Shown: positions 44,336 through 52,853 of the stretch, piece by piece
Numbering within the stretch: the stretch's first letter is position 1
Layout of the letters: each line of letters starts with the position of its first letter
From: Sulfurimonas sp.
GTDB lineage: Bacteria; Campylobacterota; Campylobacteria; Campylobacterales; Sulfurimonadaceae
NCBI RefSeq assembly: GCF_019429335.1
Contig: NZ_JAHYJB010000010.1
Span: forward strand, 1 to 55,794
Length of the DNA stretch: 55,794 nt
Direction of reading: 5' to 3'
Made by a program: the position numbers and the translations under genes
The notes under the pieces: model-generated
The model's input: only the letters and a program-made list of their open reading frames with translations
Told to the model about the DNA's origin: nothing
Databases searched by the model: none

Positions 44336-45003
44336 TATATATATTCGATGATGAAGCAGGCTCGCAAACTTTACATGCAAGAGGTGATTTACACAAATAT
44401 CTTATAAAAGTACGCCGCCATCGCAAGGGCGATGAACTGAGTTTTAGAGCAAGAAAAAATATAGAAATTCTGCATAGGTATAGAGTTGATGTCGTTGAGC
44501 CAAGAAGCGCTAAACTCTCTTTGATATCCTCTAAGCCAGAGGAGGTAAAGAGTGAAAAAAATCTACATGTAGGTTGGTGTATTGTAGATGCAAACTCCAT
44601 AGAGAAGGTGCTTCCGTCACTTTGCGAAGTCGGCGTGAAAAAGATATCTTTTATCTCTTGTGAGCGAAGCCAGAAAAATTTTAAACTCGATTTTAAGAGA
44701 TTTGAGAGAATCATGGAAGCTTCAATGCAACAGTGCGGAAGAAGCAGCTACATCGAATTTGATACATGTAAAAATATAAAAGAGTTTATAGAGAGAAATC
44801 CAGAGAGCAAAGTGTTTGATTTTTGCGATGAAACTTTGAGCGATTATGGAAGCGTAGAGACTATTTTAGTCGGCTGTGAGGGCGGTTTCTCTCCAAAAGA
44901 GAGGGAGTTGCTCTCTTCTTTAGAGAGATTTAGACTGGGTACGCCGATGGTGCTGCGTTCAGAGAGTGCCGTGCTTGCCATAGCTAGTAAAATACTGCTT
45001 TAA
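44332..45003 (+). CDS. rsmE: 16S rRNA m3U1498 methyltransferase
   Basis: SPOUT-class rRNA methyltransferase. LIYIFDDEAGSQTLHARGDL and HKYLIKVRRHRKGDELSFR are the RsmE N-terminal PUA-like domain; ILVGCEGGFSPKERELL and LGTPMVLRSESAVLA are the SAM-binding knot loops. I place the start at TTG 44332, overlapping the previous stop (TTGA). GTG 44326 or TTG 44320 are alternatives. 223 residues, the usual size. Confidence 0.9.
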   Translation: MIYIFDDEAGSQTLHARGDLHKYLIKVRRHRKGDELSFRARKNIEILHRYRVDVVEPRSAKLSLISSKPEEVKSEKNLHVGWCIVDANSIEKVLPSLCEVGVKKISFISCERSQKNFKLDFKRFERIMEASMQQCGRSSYIEFDTCKNIKEFIERNPESKVFDFCDETLSDYGSVETILVGCEGGFSPKERELLSSLERFRLGTPMVLRSESAVLAIASKILL

Positions 45004-45070
45004 CTAAATTTTGCCTCGAACTTGAACAAAATTCTCTATTGTGAAGTAGTCTCTTTAAGATAATTTTTGG

Positions 45071-45110
45071 TAAAATTCGTTTCGTAAAAAATCCGCCCCC
45101 ATACGGATTT
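45071..45110 (+). promoter_or_regulatory. rpmE promoter candidate and leader hairpin
   Basis: TAAAAT (45071-45076) is a plausible -10. About 13 bp after it, AAATCCG (45089-45095) and CGGATTT (45104-45110) form a 7-bp stem with an 8-base loop, 50 bp before the rpmE ATG and inside the predicted leader. It may control L31 synthesis or act as a weak attenuator. Confidence 0.4.
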
Positions 45111-45159
45111 AAAAAATATATAGATATTCGCACACTACCGAGTATCAAAAGGCAAAAAA

Positions 45160-45360
45160 ATGAGAAAAGATATCCACCCAAAATTAGTAGCTTGTACAGT
45201 AACATGTTCATGCGGAAACAGCTTTGTAACAGAGAGCGAAAAAGATGAGATGAGAATCGACATCTGTAATGAGTGCCATCCGTTCTTCACAGGTTCTGAG
45301 AGAATGGTAGATACTGCAGGAAGAATTGACAAATTCAACAAACGTTACGCTAAAAAATAG
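45160..45360 (+). CDS. rpmE: 50S ribosomal protein L31 (zinc-binding form)
   Basis: A 66-residue ribosomal protein. Cys16 and Cys18 (TCSCG) with Cys36 and Cys39 (ICNECH) form the zinc site of the C+ L31 type. MRKDIHPKL and [17 protein letters not shown] are diagnostic. The gap to rsmI is 12 bp. AAAAGG precedes the ATG. A leader hairpin lies upstream. Confidence 0.97.
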   Translation: MRKDIHPKLVACTVTCSCGNSFVTESEKDEMRIDICNECHPFFTGSERMVDTAGRIDKFNKRYAKK

Positions 45361-45372
45361 GCAAGAGACTTT

Positions 45373-46188
45373 TTGCTTACTCTTGTCCCGACTCCAATTG
45401 GGAACATAGGCGACATATCGCTAAGAGCTATTGAAGCTCTTAGCGAAGCCGATACGCTTCTTTGTGAAGACACCCGCGTTACAAAAAAACTTATCCAGAT
45501 ACTTAAAGAGCGTTACAATTCAGCTTTTAAGCCAGAACAAAATTTCATCCCACTTCATTCTCATAATGAAAAAGAGTTTATCCAAAATCTAACTCCTGCA
45601 TTTTTCGAACAAAATATTATCTATGTAAGCGATGCCGGAATGCCTGGAATCAGCGACCCTGGACAAGCGCTTGTTAGATATGCTCAGGATAATGGCATTA
45701 AGTATGACGTCTTACCGGGGGCAAATGCGCTTCTTACCGCGTTTGTGGCAAGCGGATTTGTTGAGACAAAGATGCTTTTTTGGGGATTTTTGCCACATAA
45801 AGGCAAAGATAGGGCAGCTTCGCTACAAGGAGCTCTTGGGAGCGGATATACGACTATTTTGTATGAATCTCCGCACAGACTTGATAAGCTTTTAGATGAA
45901 CTCATACATGAAGAGCCATCACGCAAAATATTTTTGGCAAAAGAGCTTACCAAACGCTACCAAAACTACTATTTTGGAACTGCCGATGAGATTAAGAAGA
46001 AAATAGATGCCAATATTAGGGGCGAGTGGGTTGTGGTTATTAGCGCATCCGAGGCGCAAAACAGCTCTGCGATAAGCCAAAATGATATCTTAGAGCTTGA
46101 CTTGCCAAAAAAAACTCAGGCAAAGCTTATCTCCAAAATAACAGGCGAAAATACAAAAGCCTGTTATGAGAGACTGCTAAAGCTCTAG
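45373..46188 (+). CDS. rsmI: 16S rRNA 2'-O-methyltransferase RsmI
   Basis: Tetrapyrrole-methylase-fold enzyme that 2'-O-methylates C1402 of 16S rRNA. VPTPIGNIGDISLRAIEAL, LLCEDTRVTKKL and YVSDAGMPGISDPGQAL are the SAM and substrate motifs. Start is TTG at 45373 with GCAAGAG upstream; MLTLVPTPIGN needs this start. 271 residues. It follows rpmE and is followed by rlmB. Confidence 0.95.
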   Translation: MLTLVPTPIGNIGDISLRAIEALSEADTLLCEDTRVTKKLIQILKERYNSAFKPEQNFIPLHSHNEKEFIQNLTPAFFEQNIIYVSDAGMPGISDPGQALVRYAQDNGIKYDVLPGANALLTAFVASGFVETKMLFWGFLPHKGKDRAASLQGALGSGYTTILYESPHRLDKLLDELIHEEPSRKIFLAKELTKRYQNYYFGTADEIKKKIDANIRGEWVVVISASEAQNSSAISQNDILELDLPKKTQAKLISKITGENTKACYERLLKL

Positions 46189-46226
46189 ATATACTACTTT
46201 TTAATTTTTTAGGATAAAATGCTCAA

Positions 46227-46907
46227 ATGTTAATTTATGCAAAACAACCAATCAATTATATTATTAAAAATTATCCGCAAAAGATAAGGACTCTCTATCT
46301 TGCAAAAGAGATGGATAAAAAAGAGTACTCTCATCTTATGAAAATGGGTTTTGAGATAAAAAGAATCCCCTCGGATGCAGCAGGAAAAATGTGCAAAAAT
46401 GCCTCTCATCAGGGGATTTTGGCAGAAGTTGAAGAGTACAGCCTCAGTGATTATAAAACATTTTTAAATTATGAGTTTGTTCTTGTGCTCTCAGGTCTGA
46501 CGGATGTAGGAAATATCGGCGCTATTATTAGAACCGCCTATGCGTTTGGAGTTGATGGAGTTATTGCCTGCGGAGTCAAATCTCTTCCTCTTGAAGCTAT
46601 CACAAGAACAAGTACCGGCGCTCTTTTTGATATGCCTTTTGCTATAGAGACAAATATCCACGATGTAATGAACGACTTTAAGATGTCTGGATTTACGACA
46701 TACGGCGCTGACATGGGCGGAAAAGATATACGCGAAGTAAAGGTGAAACAAAAAAGAGCTCTGTTTTTAGGCAGCGAGGGTGAGGGACTTACTCCGAGAG
46801 TCAGCTCAAAACTCGATGAAATAGTAAGTATAAAAATGTCACACGAGTTTGATTCTTTAAATGTCGGCGCAGCAGGAGCAATTTTGATGGATAGGATGAG
46901 AATATGA
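46227..46907 (+). CDS. rlmB: TrmH-family 23S rRNA 2'-O-methyltransferase
   Basis: SPOUT methyltransferase of the TrmH/RlmB group, which methylates G2251 of 23S rRNA in the best-studied member. Motif 1 is GLTDVGNIGAIIRTAYAFGV, motif 2 FLGSEGEGLTPRV, motif 3 SLNVGAAGAIL. An N-terminal substrate domain (about residues 1-70) with LAKEMDKKEYSHLMKMGF is present. 226 residues. The exact rRNA or tRNA target is inferred. The stop overlaps the next ATG by 4 bp (ATGA). Confidence 0.88.
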   Translation: MLIYAKQPINYIIKNYPQKIRTLYLAKEMDKKEYSHLMKMGFEIKRIPSDAAGKMCKNASHQGILAEVEEYSLSDYKTFLNYEFVLVLSGLTDVGNIGAIIRTAYAFGVDGVIACGVKSLPLEAITRTSTGALFDMPFAIETNIHDVMNDFKMSGFTTYGADMGGKDIREVKVKQKRALFLGSEGEGLTPRVSSKLDEIVSIKMSHEFDSLNVGAAGAILMDRMRI

Positions 46908-47701
46908 GTATTGGTTTTGATAAGTTAAAAAGTATCGGCGCTCAAAAAATTCACGAGGTAACTCATATAGCAAGAGCACATGTGAAATCGATACTAGAAG
47001 AAAATTTTGAAGAGATGAACAGTGTTCAGCTCACAGGATTTATATCTATACTTGAGAGAGAGTATTCGGTTGATTTGGGCAACTTAAGAGAGAAAGCTAA
47101 AGAGCATTTTGCAAATAATGCTTCATCTATAAAAAAAGAGAAATCTGCCAATGTTTTTCTTGCGCACAAAAAAAAGAAAAAATTGACAACCATCTATATG
47201 ATTTTGGGCGTTGCTCTGATTGTTCTATTTTTCATTTTTACGGCAACCCCATCGCAAGATGAGGCTTCAAAGGTTGATGATATCGCTATAGAGAGTGCAA
47301 AGAGTGCACTTCCTATGCTTGATGTTGAACAAAACGAGAGAGTTGAAAATGAGAATACTACTTTAATGCAAGAAGGACTAACGCCTTCAGAGGCTACAGT
47401 GCCGGACACTTCGGCTAAATCTCTCTCTTTTAAAATTATGCCAAATACAAAAGTGTGGCTTGGCTACATCGATGTAGCAGAACAGAAAAGATATCAGACG
47501 ACATTCTCAGACGAACTCTCGCTTGACCCGACAAAAGAGTGGCTGCTTGCTTTTGGTCATGGAGATATAATGATTGAGGTTAACGGAGTGACTACAAAAT
47601 TTGCAACCCCAAGAAATATAAGATTTTCATATAAAAACTCGGAGCTGAAAGAGATAAGTTTTGAAGAGTTTAAGAGTTTAAACAACGGTAATATATGGTA
47701 A
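46904..47701 (+). CDS. Single-helix membrane protein with RodZ C-terminal-like domain
   Basis: A 265-residue protein. A cytoplasmic N-terminal helical part (about 1-95) ends in a basic run, then comes one membrane helix (TIYMILGVALIVLFFIFTA), a disordered acidic linker (about 118-175) and a beta-rich domain (FKIMPNTKVWLGYIDVAEQK, LLAFGHGDIMIEVNG) resembling the RodZ C-terminal (DUF4115) domain. The N-terminal part lacks a clear helix-turn-helix. It overlaps the next gene (stop TAA inside ATGGTAA). Possible role in cell-shape or envelope organisation, inferred. Confidence 0.6.
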   Translation: MSIGFDKLKSIGAQKIHEVTHIARAHVKSILEENFEEMNSVQLTGFISILEREYSVDLGNLREKAKEHFANNASSIKKEKSANVFLAHKKKKKLTTIYMILGVALIVLFFIFTATPSQDEASKVDDIAIESAKSALPMLDVEQNERVENENTTLMQEGLTPSEATVPDTSAKSLSFKIMPNTKVWLGYIDVAEQKRYQTTFSDELSLDPTKEWLLAFGHGDIMIEVNGVTTKFATPRNIRFSYKNSELKEISFEEFKSLNNGNIW

Positions 47702-48534
47702 AAGCACTCCTTCTCTCTATCTTTTTTGCATCTTTTTTAAATGCCCAGGATTTGGTAATTGAAAAAATCAGAACTCTTATAAATCCAAAGACATTTGCCA
47801 AAGACAGAGCCTACATAGATGTTATCTTCTCTCCAAGAAAAGATTTTTACACAAAAGAGGGAAGAGTTGATGCCATAAAGGTTATCAAAACGCTTAAAGA
47901 CAACGGTATTTTAAATCTTTTTTTTAAAAAACCCCGTGACATAGATATAAGTTTTAAGACTAAGGGAGAACCTCTCTTTTTTATAAAAATCATGGGGGAT
48001 TCTCTTCAAAATATAGGTTATTACAGATATGTGACAAAAGAGTCAAACTTTAATGGCGATGAGTTTGTGTGGAAAATAAATCTTACCTCAGAGTATGCCG
48101 CAGACCCGATAATACTCGCACAGGAGCTTGAAAAGAGTAATTGTGAGATTGTAGATGTTACAAGAGAAAACGAAACGGATTGGACCTATGTCATAGATAT
48201 GAAAAATGCCAAGCTAAGCGTCAGCGAATTAGAGGGCGGAGTGGAATTTAGGCTTAAGAGGTCTTTGTACGCTTACTGGCTTGACGTCTCAAAAGTGCAG
48301 ACACTCAAGATACTCAGTTCTGCTAGAAACGACTGGTACCCATATATTGCGTTCTACGATAAAACTCTAAAACTTCTAAGAGTTATGAAGATAGATACAA
48401 AAAAATCAAATATATTTCTTGATATGAAAGAAGATACCCACTATATTAAAATTTCTGACATATATACGTTAAAAAATATTAAAGATGATTTGGTTTTAAA
48501 ACCGACAGCCAAAAAAAAATTAAGCACGCCATAA
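47695..48534 (+). CDS. Secreted protein of unknown function
   Basis: A 279-residue protein with a signal peptide (VKALLLSIFFASFLNA, cut before QD). Residues VIEKIRTLINPKTFAKDRAY and VIFSPRKDFYTKEGRVDAIK begin a soluble beta-rich periplasmic domain; the C terminus is basic. It overlaps the RodZ-like gene by 7 bp, so the two are likely made together and may act in the same envelope process. I do not recognise the family. Confidence 0.65.
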   Translation: MVKALLLSIFFASFLNAQDLVIEKIRTLINPKTFAKDRAYIDVIFSPRKDFYTKEGRVDAIKVIKTLKDNGILNLFFKKPRDIDISFKTKGEPLFFIKIMGDSLQNIGYYRYVTKESNFNGDEFVWKINLTSEYAADPIILAQELEKSNCEIVDVTRENETDWTYVIDMKNAKLSVSELEGGVEFRLKRSLYAYWLDVSKVQTLKILSSARNDWYPYIAFYDKTLKLLRVMKIDTKKSNIFLDMKEDTHYIKISDIYTLKNIKDDLVLKPTAKKKLSTP

Positions 48535-48591
48535 ACTAAATTATCAAAAATTTTCGATAGAATATCGTTAACTATTTGAGTAGGAAAATTT

Positions 48592-49818
48592 ATGTTTGAT
48601 GAGATACAGTTTGATAGAATGAAACGGTTGCCGAAGTACGTTTTTACTGAGGTGAATGAGCTTAAAATGGCTGAACGCAGAGTCGGTGTTGACGTTATTG
48701 ATTTTTCTATGGGAAATCCTGATGGAGATACTCCTGAACATATCAGACAAAAGCTTATCGAATCTGCACAAAAGACAAAAACGCACGGATACTCAGTCTC
48801 AAAAGGCATCCCAAAGCTTCTTTTGGCAATCTCGGACTGGTACAAAAGAAGATACGGGTGTGACTTAGACCCAGAAACAGAGTGCGTCGCTACGATGGGG
48901 TCAAAAGAGGGTTATGCGCATTTGACTTATGCTGTAATAAATCCTGGTGACGTTGCTATCGTTCCTGACCCTACTTATCCTATTCATGAGTACTCTTTTA
49001 TTTTAGCAGGCGGAAACGTTGCGAAATTTGGAATTGAGTTTGATGAAGATTACAAACTAAATGAAGATAAATTTTTTGAAGATTTGGATAGAGTTTTTAA
49101 AGAGAGTTCACCAAAGCCAAAATTTGTTTTGGTTAACTTCCCACACAATCCTACAACAGCAACTGTAACACAGGATTTTTATGTCCGCCTTGTTGCTATG
49201 GCAAAAGAGAAGAGATTTTATGTTATCAGCGATATAGCTTACGGTGATATCACTTTTGACGGCTATGTGACGCCCTCGATTATGAGTGTTCCCGGTGCAA
49301 AAGATGTTGCCGTTGAGAGCTTTACTCTCTCTAAAAGCTACAATATGGCAGGCTGGCGTGTAGGTTTCTTTGTTGGAAACAAAAAGCTCATCGGAGCGCT
49401 TCAAAAGATAAAGTCTTGGTTGGATTACGGTATGTTTACGCCTATTCAAGTTGCAGCTACAATCGCTCTTAACGGTGACCAGCAGTGCGTAAAAGATATA
49501 ACTGAAAAATATAACCACCGCCAAGAGGTTCTGCTTGACGCATTCGACAGAGCGGGATGGCACATCAAAAAGAATCAGGCAAGTATGTTCGTTTGGGCAA
49601 AAATTCCTGACTACTGTCTGCACTTAGGTTCGTTAGAGTTCTCAAAAAGACTTCTTAAAGATGCAGGCGTTGCAGTTGCTCCGGGAATCGGTTTTGGTGT
49701 ATATGGCGATGAATATGTTCGTATAGCTCTTATTGAAAACGATAACCGTATCCGTCAAGCAGCGCGTAATATAAAAGAGTTTTTAAAACAATTTCAAGAT
49801 GAAAATAAAATAATATGA
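48592..49818 (+). CDS. alaC: Alanine aminotransferase, AlaC type
   Basis: PLP-dependent fold-type I aminotransferase that interconverts pyruvate/glutamate with alanine/2-oxoglutarate. It follows the E. coli AlaC pattern (from memory) along its length: RLPKYVFTEVNELKMAER, IDFSMGNPDGDTPEHIR, THGYSVSKGIPKLL, and FTLSKSYNMAGWRVGF with the PLP lysine. 408 residues. A TAGAAT (48558-48563) in CGATAGAATATCG is a possible -10. Its stop overlaps the hom ATG by 4 bp. Databases often label such genes as diaminopimelate or aspartate aminotransferase; AlaC similarity is stronger. Confidence 0.88.
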   Translation: MFDEIQFDRMKRLPKYVFTEVNELKMAERRVGVDVIDFSMGNPDGDTPEHIRQKLIESAQKTKTHGYSVSKGIPKLLLAISDWYKRRYGCDLDPETECVATMGSKEGYAHLTYAVINPGDVAIVPDPTYPIHEYSFILAGGNVAKFGIEFDEDYKLNEDKFFEDLDRVFKESSPKPKFVLVNFPHNPTTATVTQDFYVRLVAMAKEKRFYVISDIAYGDITFDGYVTPSIMSVPGAKDVAVESFTLSKSYNMAGWRVGFFVGNKKLIGALQKIKSWLDYGMFTPIQVAATIALNGDQQCVKDITEKYNHRQEVLLDAFDRAGWHIKKNQASMFVWAKIPDYCLHLGSLEFSKRLLKDAGVAVAPGIGFGVYGDEYVRIALIENDNRIRQAARNIKEFLKQFQDENKII

Positions 49819-51077
49819 TAAAAGTAGGAATAATCGGCGTAGGCACCGTTGGAACGAGTGTTATAAATATCTTAAGAGAGAACGCCGATGTTATCTCAGC
49901 GCGCGCGGGTGTTGATATAGTAGTAAAAAGCGGTGTCGTTAAAAATCTGAAAAAAGATAGAAGTTCTTTAGGGATTAAAATAACGGACAACGTTGATGAT
50001 ATACTAGACGATAAAGAGATAGATATTGTGGTAGAGCTGATGGGAGGCGTTGAAGAGCCGTTTGAGGTTGTTAAAAAAGCTCTTAGAAACTCTAAGGCAG
50101 TTGTTACCGCCAATAAAGCGCTCTTGGCATATCACCGTTATGAACTTCAGGAGATTGCGCAAGATATCGCTTTTGAGTATGAAGCAAGTGTCGCCGGCGG
50201 TATTCCTATCATAAATGCTCTTCGTGATGGACTCTCGGCAAATCATATAGAGTCTATCAAGGGAATTATGAACGGCACATGTAACTACATGTTAACTAAG
50301 ATGACAAACGAGGGTATCGCGTATGAGGATATTCTTAAAGAGGCTCAGGAGCTTGGCTATGCAGAGGCTGATCCTACTTTTGACGTCGGCGGATATGACG
50401 CTGCTCATAAGCTCCTTATCCTTGCAAGCATCGCTTATGGAATTGATGCAAAACCGGAAGATATTTTAATAGAGGGGATAGAAAACATCTCCAAAGACGA
50501 TATCGCTTTCGCAAAAGAGTTTGGGTATGTTATCAAACTTCTGGGAATTGCTAAAAAAGATAAAACCGAGGTTGAACTGAGAGTTCATGCAAGTTTAATC
50601 AATAAAAATGAGATGATAGCAAAGATTGACGGTGTTATGAACGGTATCAGCGTAGTCGGCGATAAAGTCGGCGAAACTCTCTACTACGGAGCAGGTGCCG
50701 GCGGAGATGCTACGGCTAGTGCAGTAGTTGCAAACATCATAGATATTGCAAGAAGCGGAAAAAGCAAACCGATGCTTGGTTTTGACAGACCGATGGAGGG
50801 AAAACTTACCCTTAAGGCTGCCAGAAACATAGAGTCAAAGTACTATCTTCGCATCAATGTCTCAGACAAGATAGGCGTTTTAGCAAAAATTACCAAGATA
50901 TTTGAAGAGAACAACATATCCATTGAGGCAATTCTTCAAAGACAATCCCTCAACGACAGCGCAAACCTTCTAATCTCTACGCATAAGGCTTACGAGCATG
51001 ACATACAAAATCTTATCTCATCTATCGAGAAGCTTGAGTTTGTAAACCTCAAACCTGTAATGATTAGGATAGTTTAA
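49815..51077 (+). CDS. hom: Homoserine dehydrogenase
   Basis: Reduces aspartate semialdehyde to homoserine, the branch to threonine and methionine. VGIIGVGTVGTSVINIL is the NAD(P) loop; VVTANKALLAYH and YEASVAGGIPIINALRDGL with GIMNGTCNYMLTKM are catalytic-domain signatures. A C-terminal ACT domain (about 345-420: LRINVSDKIGVLAKITKIFE) permits threonine feedback. 420 residues. ATG overlaps alaC's stop (ATGA), so alaC and hom are coupled. Confidence 0.97.
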   Translation: MIKVGIIGVGTVGTSVINILRENADVISARAGVDIVVKSGVVKNLKKDRSSLGIKITDNVDDILDDKEIDIVVELMGGVEEPFEVVKKALRNSKAVVTANKALLAYHRYELQEIAQDIAFEYEASVAGGIPIINALRDGLSANHIESIKGIMNGTCNYMLTKMTNEGIAYEDILKEAQELGYAEADPTFDVGGYDAAHKLLILASIAYGIDAKPEDILIEGIENISKDDIAFAKEFGYVIKLLGIAKKDKTEVELRVHASLINKNEMIAKIDGVMNGISVVGDKVGETLYYGAGAGGDATASAVVANIIDIARSGKSKPMLGFDRPMEGKLTLKAARNIESKYYLRINVSDKIGVLAKITKIFEENNISIEAILQRQSLNDSANLLISTHKAYEHDIQNLISSIEKLEFVNLKPVMIRIV

Positions 51078-51091
51078 GGGTTCTTCTCTTT

Positions 51092-51922
51092 TTACAGTTT
51101 GAGGATAATTACATCTTTTTTTGAGTTTTCCAAGATATCAAGCGCATAAAAGCTTATATTTCCCGTCGTATGAACTGCTACAAGGTCAAAACTGATATCT
51201 TGAACCTCGCTCTCAAACAGTTTTGGATTTAGTGAACTTTTACGAGCCGTTGCAGAGATATTTATCTCTTTTGGCAGCTCCAAAGAGTTTAAAAAAGCGT
51301 CTAGTTTTTGTTTGGACTCCTCTATAAGATGGAGTTGATAATCGTGAAGGTCGGCAGAATCAAATCCATAATTGTTTAATCTGTTTTCAAAAGGGATTAG
51401 ATAAAAGTTTAAGAGTTTAATGTTTGAATCCGGAAACAGATTTACCATTTTTTTTATTGCCTCTTTGGACTCTGCTGAAAAATCGCTAAGCATCAAAATA
51501 TTTTTGTATTTTAGTTCATGCTCACTTTTTACGACTATAACGGGAATACCGGATGAGCGTATAATATCTTTTGTGTGTGACCCCATATAGGCATCACCCA
51601 AAAAGAAAGTCTCCCCGCTTTTTCCCATAATAATCAAATCGCTGTTTAAAATCTGCGCCGTCTTTGCTACATCGTTTTTTATCTTTCCGCCTAAACAGTG
51701 GAAATTTTCATCGTTTATATCAGGAAATTTTTCATTAAGTTTTTTCAGACTATGTTCTCTGATGTAGGAGAGATCTTTTTTTGGTGAAAAAAATGAGTTC
51801 TCGACAACATGAACAACATCAACGATGCCATCTCGTTTTTTTGTAAAATCTATAGCTTTTTGCAAGACTACAAGACTATCATCTGAGAAATCTATTGCGA
51901 CTAATGTTTTGAATTTTTTCAT
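51092..51922 (-). CDS. Universal stress protein with two Usp domains
   Basis: A 276-residue protein with tandem Usp folds. The first begins FKTLVAIDFSDDSLVVLQKA and has the nucleotide loop IMGKSGETFFLGDAYMGSHT; the second begins YKNILMLSDFSAESKEAIKK and lacks a clear ATP loop. It is divergent from the PII-like gene, convergent with hom. Usp proteins help survive growth arrest; nothing more specific shows. Confidence 0.88.
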   Translation of the reverse strand: MKKFKTLVAIDFSDDSLVVLQKAIDFTKKRDGIVDVVHVVENSFFSPKKDLSYIREHSLKKLNEKFPDINDENFHCLGGKIKNDVAKTAQILNSDLIIMGKSGETFFLGDAYMGSHTKDIIRSSGIPVIVVKSEHELKYKNILMLSDFSAESKEAIKKMVNLFPDSNIKLLNFYLIPFENRLNNYGFDSADLHDYQLHLIEESKQKLDAFLNSLELPKEINISATARKSSLNPKLFESEVQDISFDLVAVHTTGNISFYALDILENSKKDVIILKL

Positions 51923-51979
51923 AACTTCTCTCCATCTTTTTGCATTAGAGACATTTTATCTTTTTATTGTAAAAAAATA

Positions 51980-51988
51980 TGTTAGAAT
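51980..51988 (+). promoter_or_regulatory. Candidate promoter of the PII-like gene (extended -10)
   Basis: TGTTAGAAT lies 26 bp before the ATG of the PII-like gene and equals the luxS -10 candidate at 28945-28953. AAGGAG (52000-52005) is the ribosome-binding site. It suggests that the PII-like gene starts a transcription unit. Confidence 0.4.
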
Positions 51989-52013
51989 TTATCAAAATCA
52001 AAGGAGCGCATCT

Positions 52014-52364
52014 ATGAAATTTGTTGCTTTAGTAGTTATAACATCTGCGCAATATGAGGATAGGCTAAAAGATGTCGCCAAAGAAGCAGGAGCGAACGGC
52101 GGAACAATTTTACAAGGAAGAGGAAGCAGTTTGGGAGAAAAAAAGAGTTTTTTTGCCCTGACTTTTGAGGGGAATCAATCCGTGATAATTTATATATTAG
52201 AAGAAAAACTCTCAAGGGCAGTATTAAAGTCTATAAACGCGGAGGTAGAAAAAACTCAGGCTGAGTGCATGGCTTTTACTGTTGCGATTTCACATATTGT
52301 AGGCTTGGACAGGGAGTTGATTAAAAAGTTTGAAGAGTCGATTAAACAAGAAGATAATCTTTAA
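52014..52364 (+). CDS. PII-like signalling protein
   Basis: A 116-residue protein of the PII superfamily. The ferredoxin-like fold starts MKFVALVVITSAQYEDRLKD; EAGANGGTILQGRGSS matches the T-loop base region (PII: GxxGxTxxxxxGxG). The classical uridylylation Tyr of GlnB is not visible, and the T-loop is short, so adenylyl-nucleotide or other effector binding is more likely than GlnD control. ATG 52014 has AAGGAG; a longer frame has no site. It is followed by CBS and DUF1538 genes. Confidence 0.82.
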   Translation: MKFVALVVITSAQYEDRLKDVAKEAGANGGTILQGRGSSLGEKKSFFALTFEGNQSVIIYILEEKLSRAVLKSINAEVEKTQAECMAFTVAISHIVGLDRELIKKFEESIKQEDNL

Positions 52365-52440
52365 GGAGCCAAAATGGCTCCCTCTTGCCGCAAGACAAAG
52401 CTTTAGTGACTGAGTATAATTTGGACTTTGTTCAAATTAT
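52365..52440. repeat. Hairpins between the PII-like and CBS genes
   Basis: GGAGCCA/TGGCTCC (52365-52371, 52375-52381) directly follows the PII-like stop: 7-bp stem, 3-base loop, no T-run. ATAATTTG/CAAATTAT (52416-52423, 52433-52440) is an 8-bp stem with the loop GACTTTGTT, 26 bp before the CBS gene ATG. They may end or modulate transcription between the genes. Confidence 0.55.
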
Positions 52441-52466
52441 ATGAGATTTAATAATAGGAGAGATGG

Positions 52467-52853
52467 ATGATAGTAGAGAATGTAATGAAAAAAAGCGTAA
52501 CGACAATTATGCCATATGCAACGCTAAAAGAGGCGCTTGCGCTTATGAAAGAGAAGAAGTTGAAATCACTGGTAGTCGATAAAAACTCTCTAAGTGATGC
52601 TTATGGGATAATTACAAATACGCAGATATTAAAGGCGATATTGGCGGAAGATGGCGATATAGAGCTATTGAATGTTTATGATGTCTACAATAAACCGGCC
52701 TTTAGTGTCTCTTCAAAAATAGATGTAAAGTATGCCGCAAAAACGATGATAGAACATAATATCAAAAGAGTTGTAGTGACAGATAATAATGAGTTAAAAG
52801 GGGTGCTCTCTATTACAGATTTGACTGATTATCTGATGAGTTTGGTAGATTAA
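52467..52853 (+). CDS. CBS-domain pair protein
   Basis: A 128-residue protein with two CBS domains (MIVENVMKKSVTTIMPYATL to about 60; LNVYDVYNKPAFSVSSKIDV to the end). Such Bateman modules bind adenine nucleotides and regulate partner proteins. GGAGAG lies before the ATG. Its stop overlaps the DUF1538 ATG (TAATG), which makes the membrane protein its natural partner. Confidence 0.9.
   Translation: MIVENVMKKSVTTIMPYATLKEALALMKEKKLKSLVVDKNSLSDAYGIITNTQILKAILAEDGDIELLNVYDVYNKPAFSVSSKIDVKYAAKTMIEHNIKRVVVTDNNELKGVLSITDLTDYLMSLVD

Noticed and set aside
49108-49623. 171-codon minus-strand frame inside alaC
   Set aside because: It is antisense to a well-conserved aminotransferase and has no domain pattern; Cys/His-rich shadow frame.
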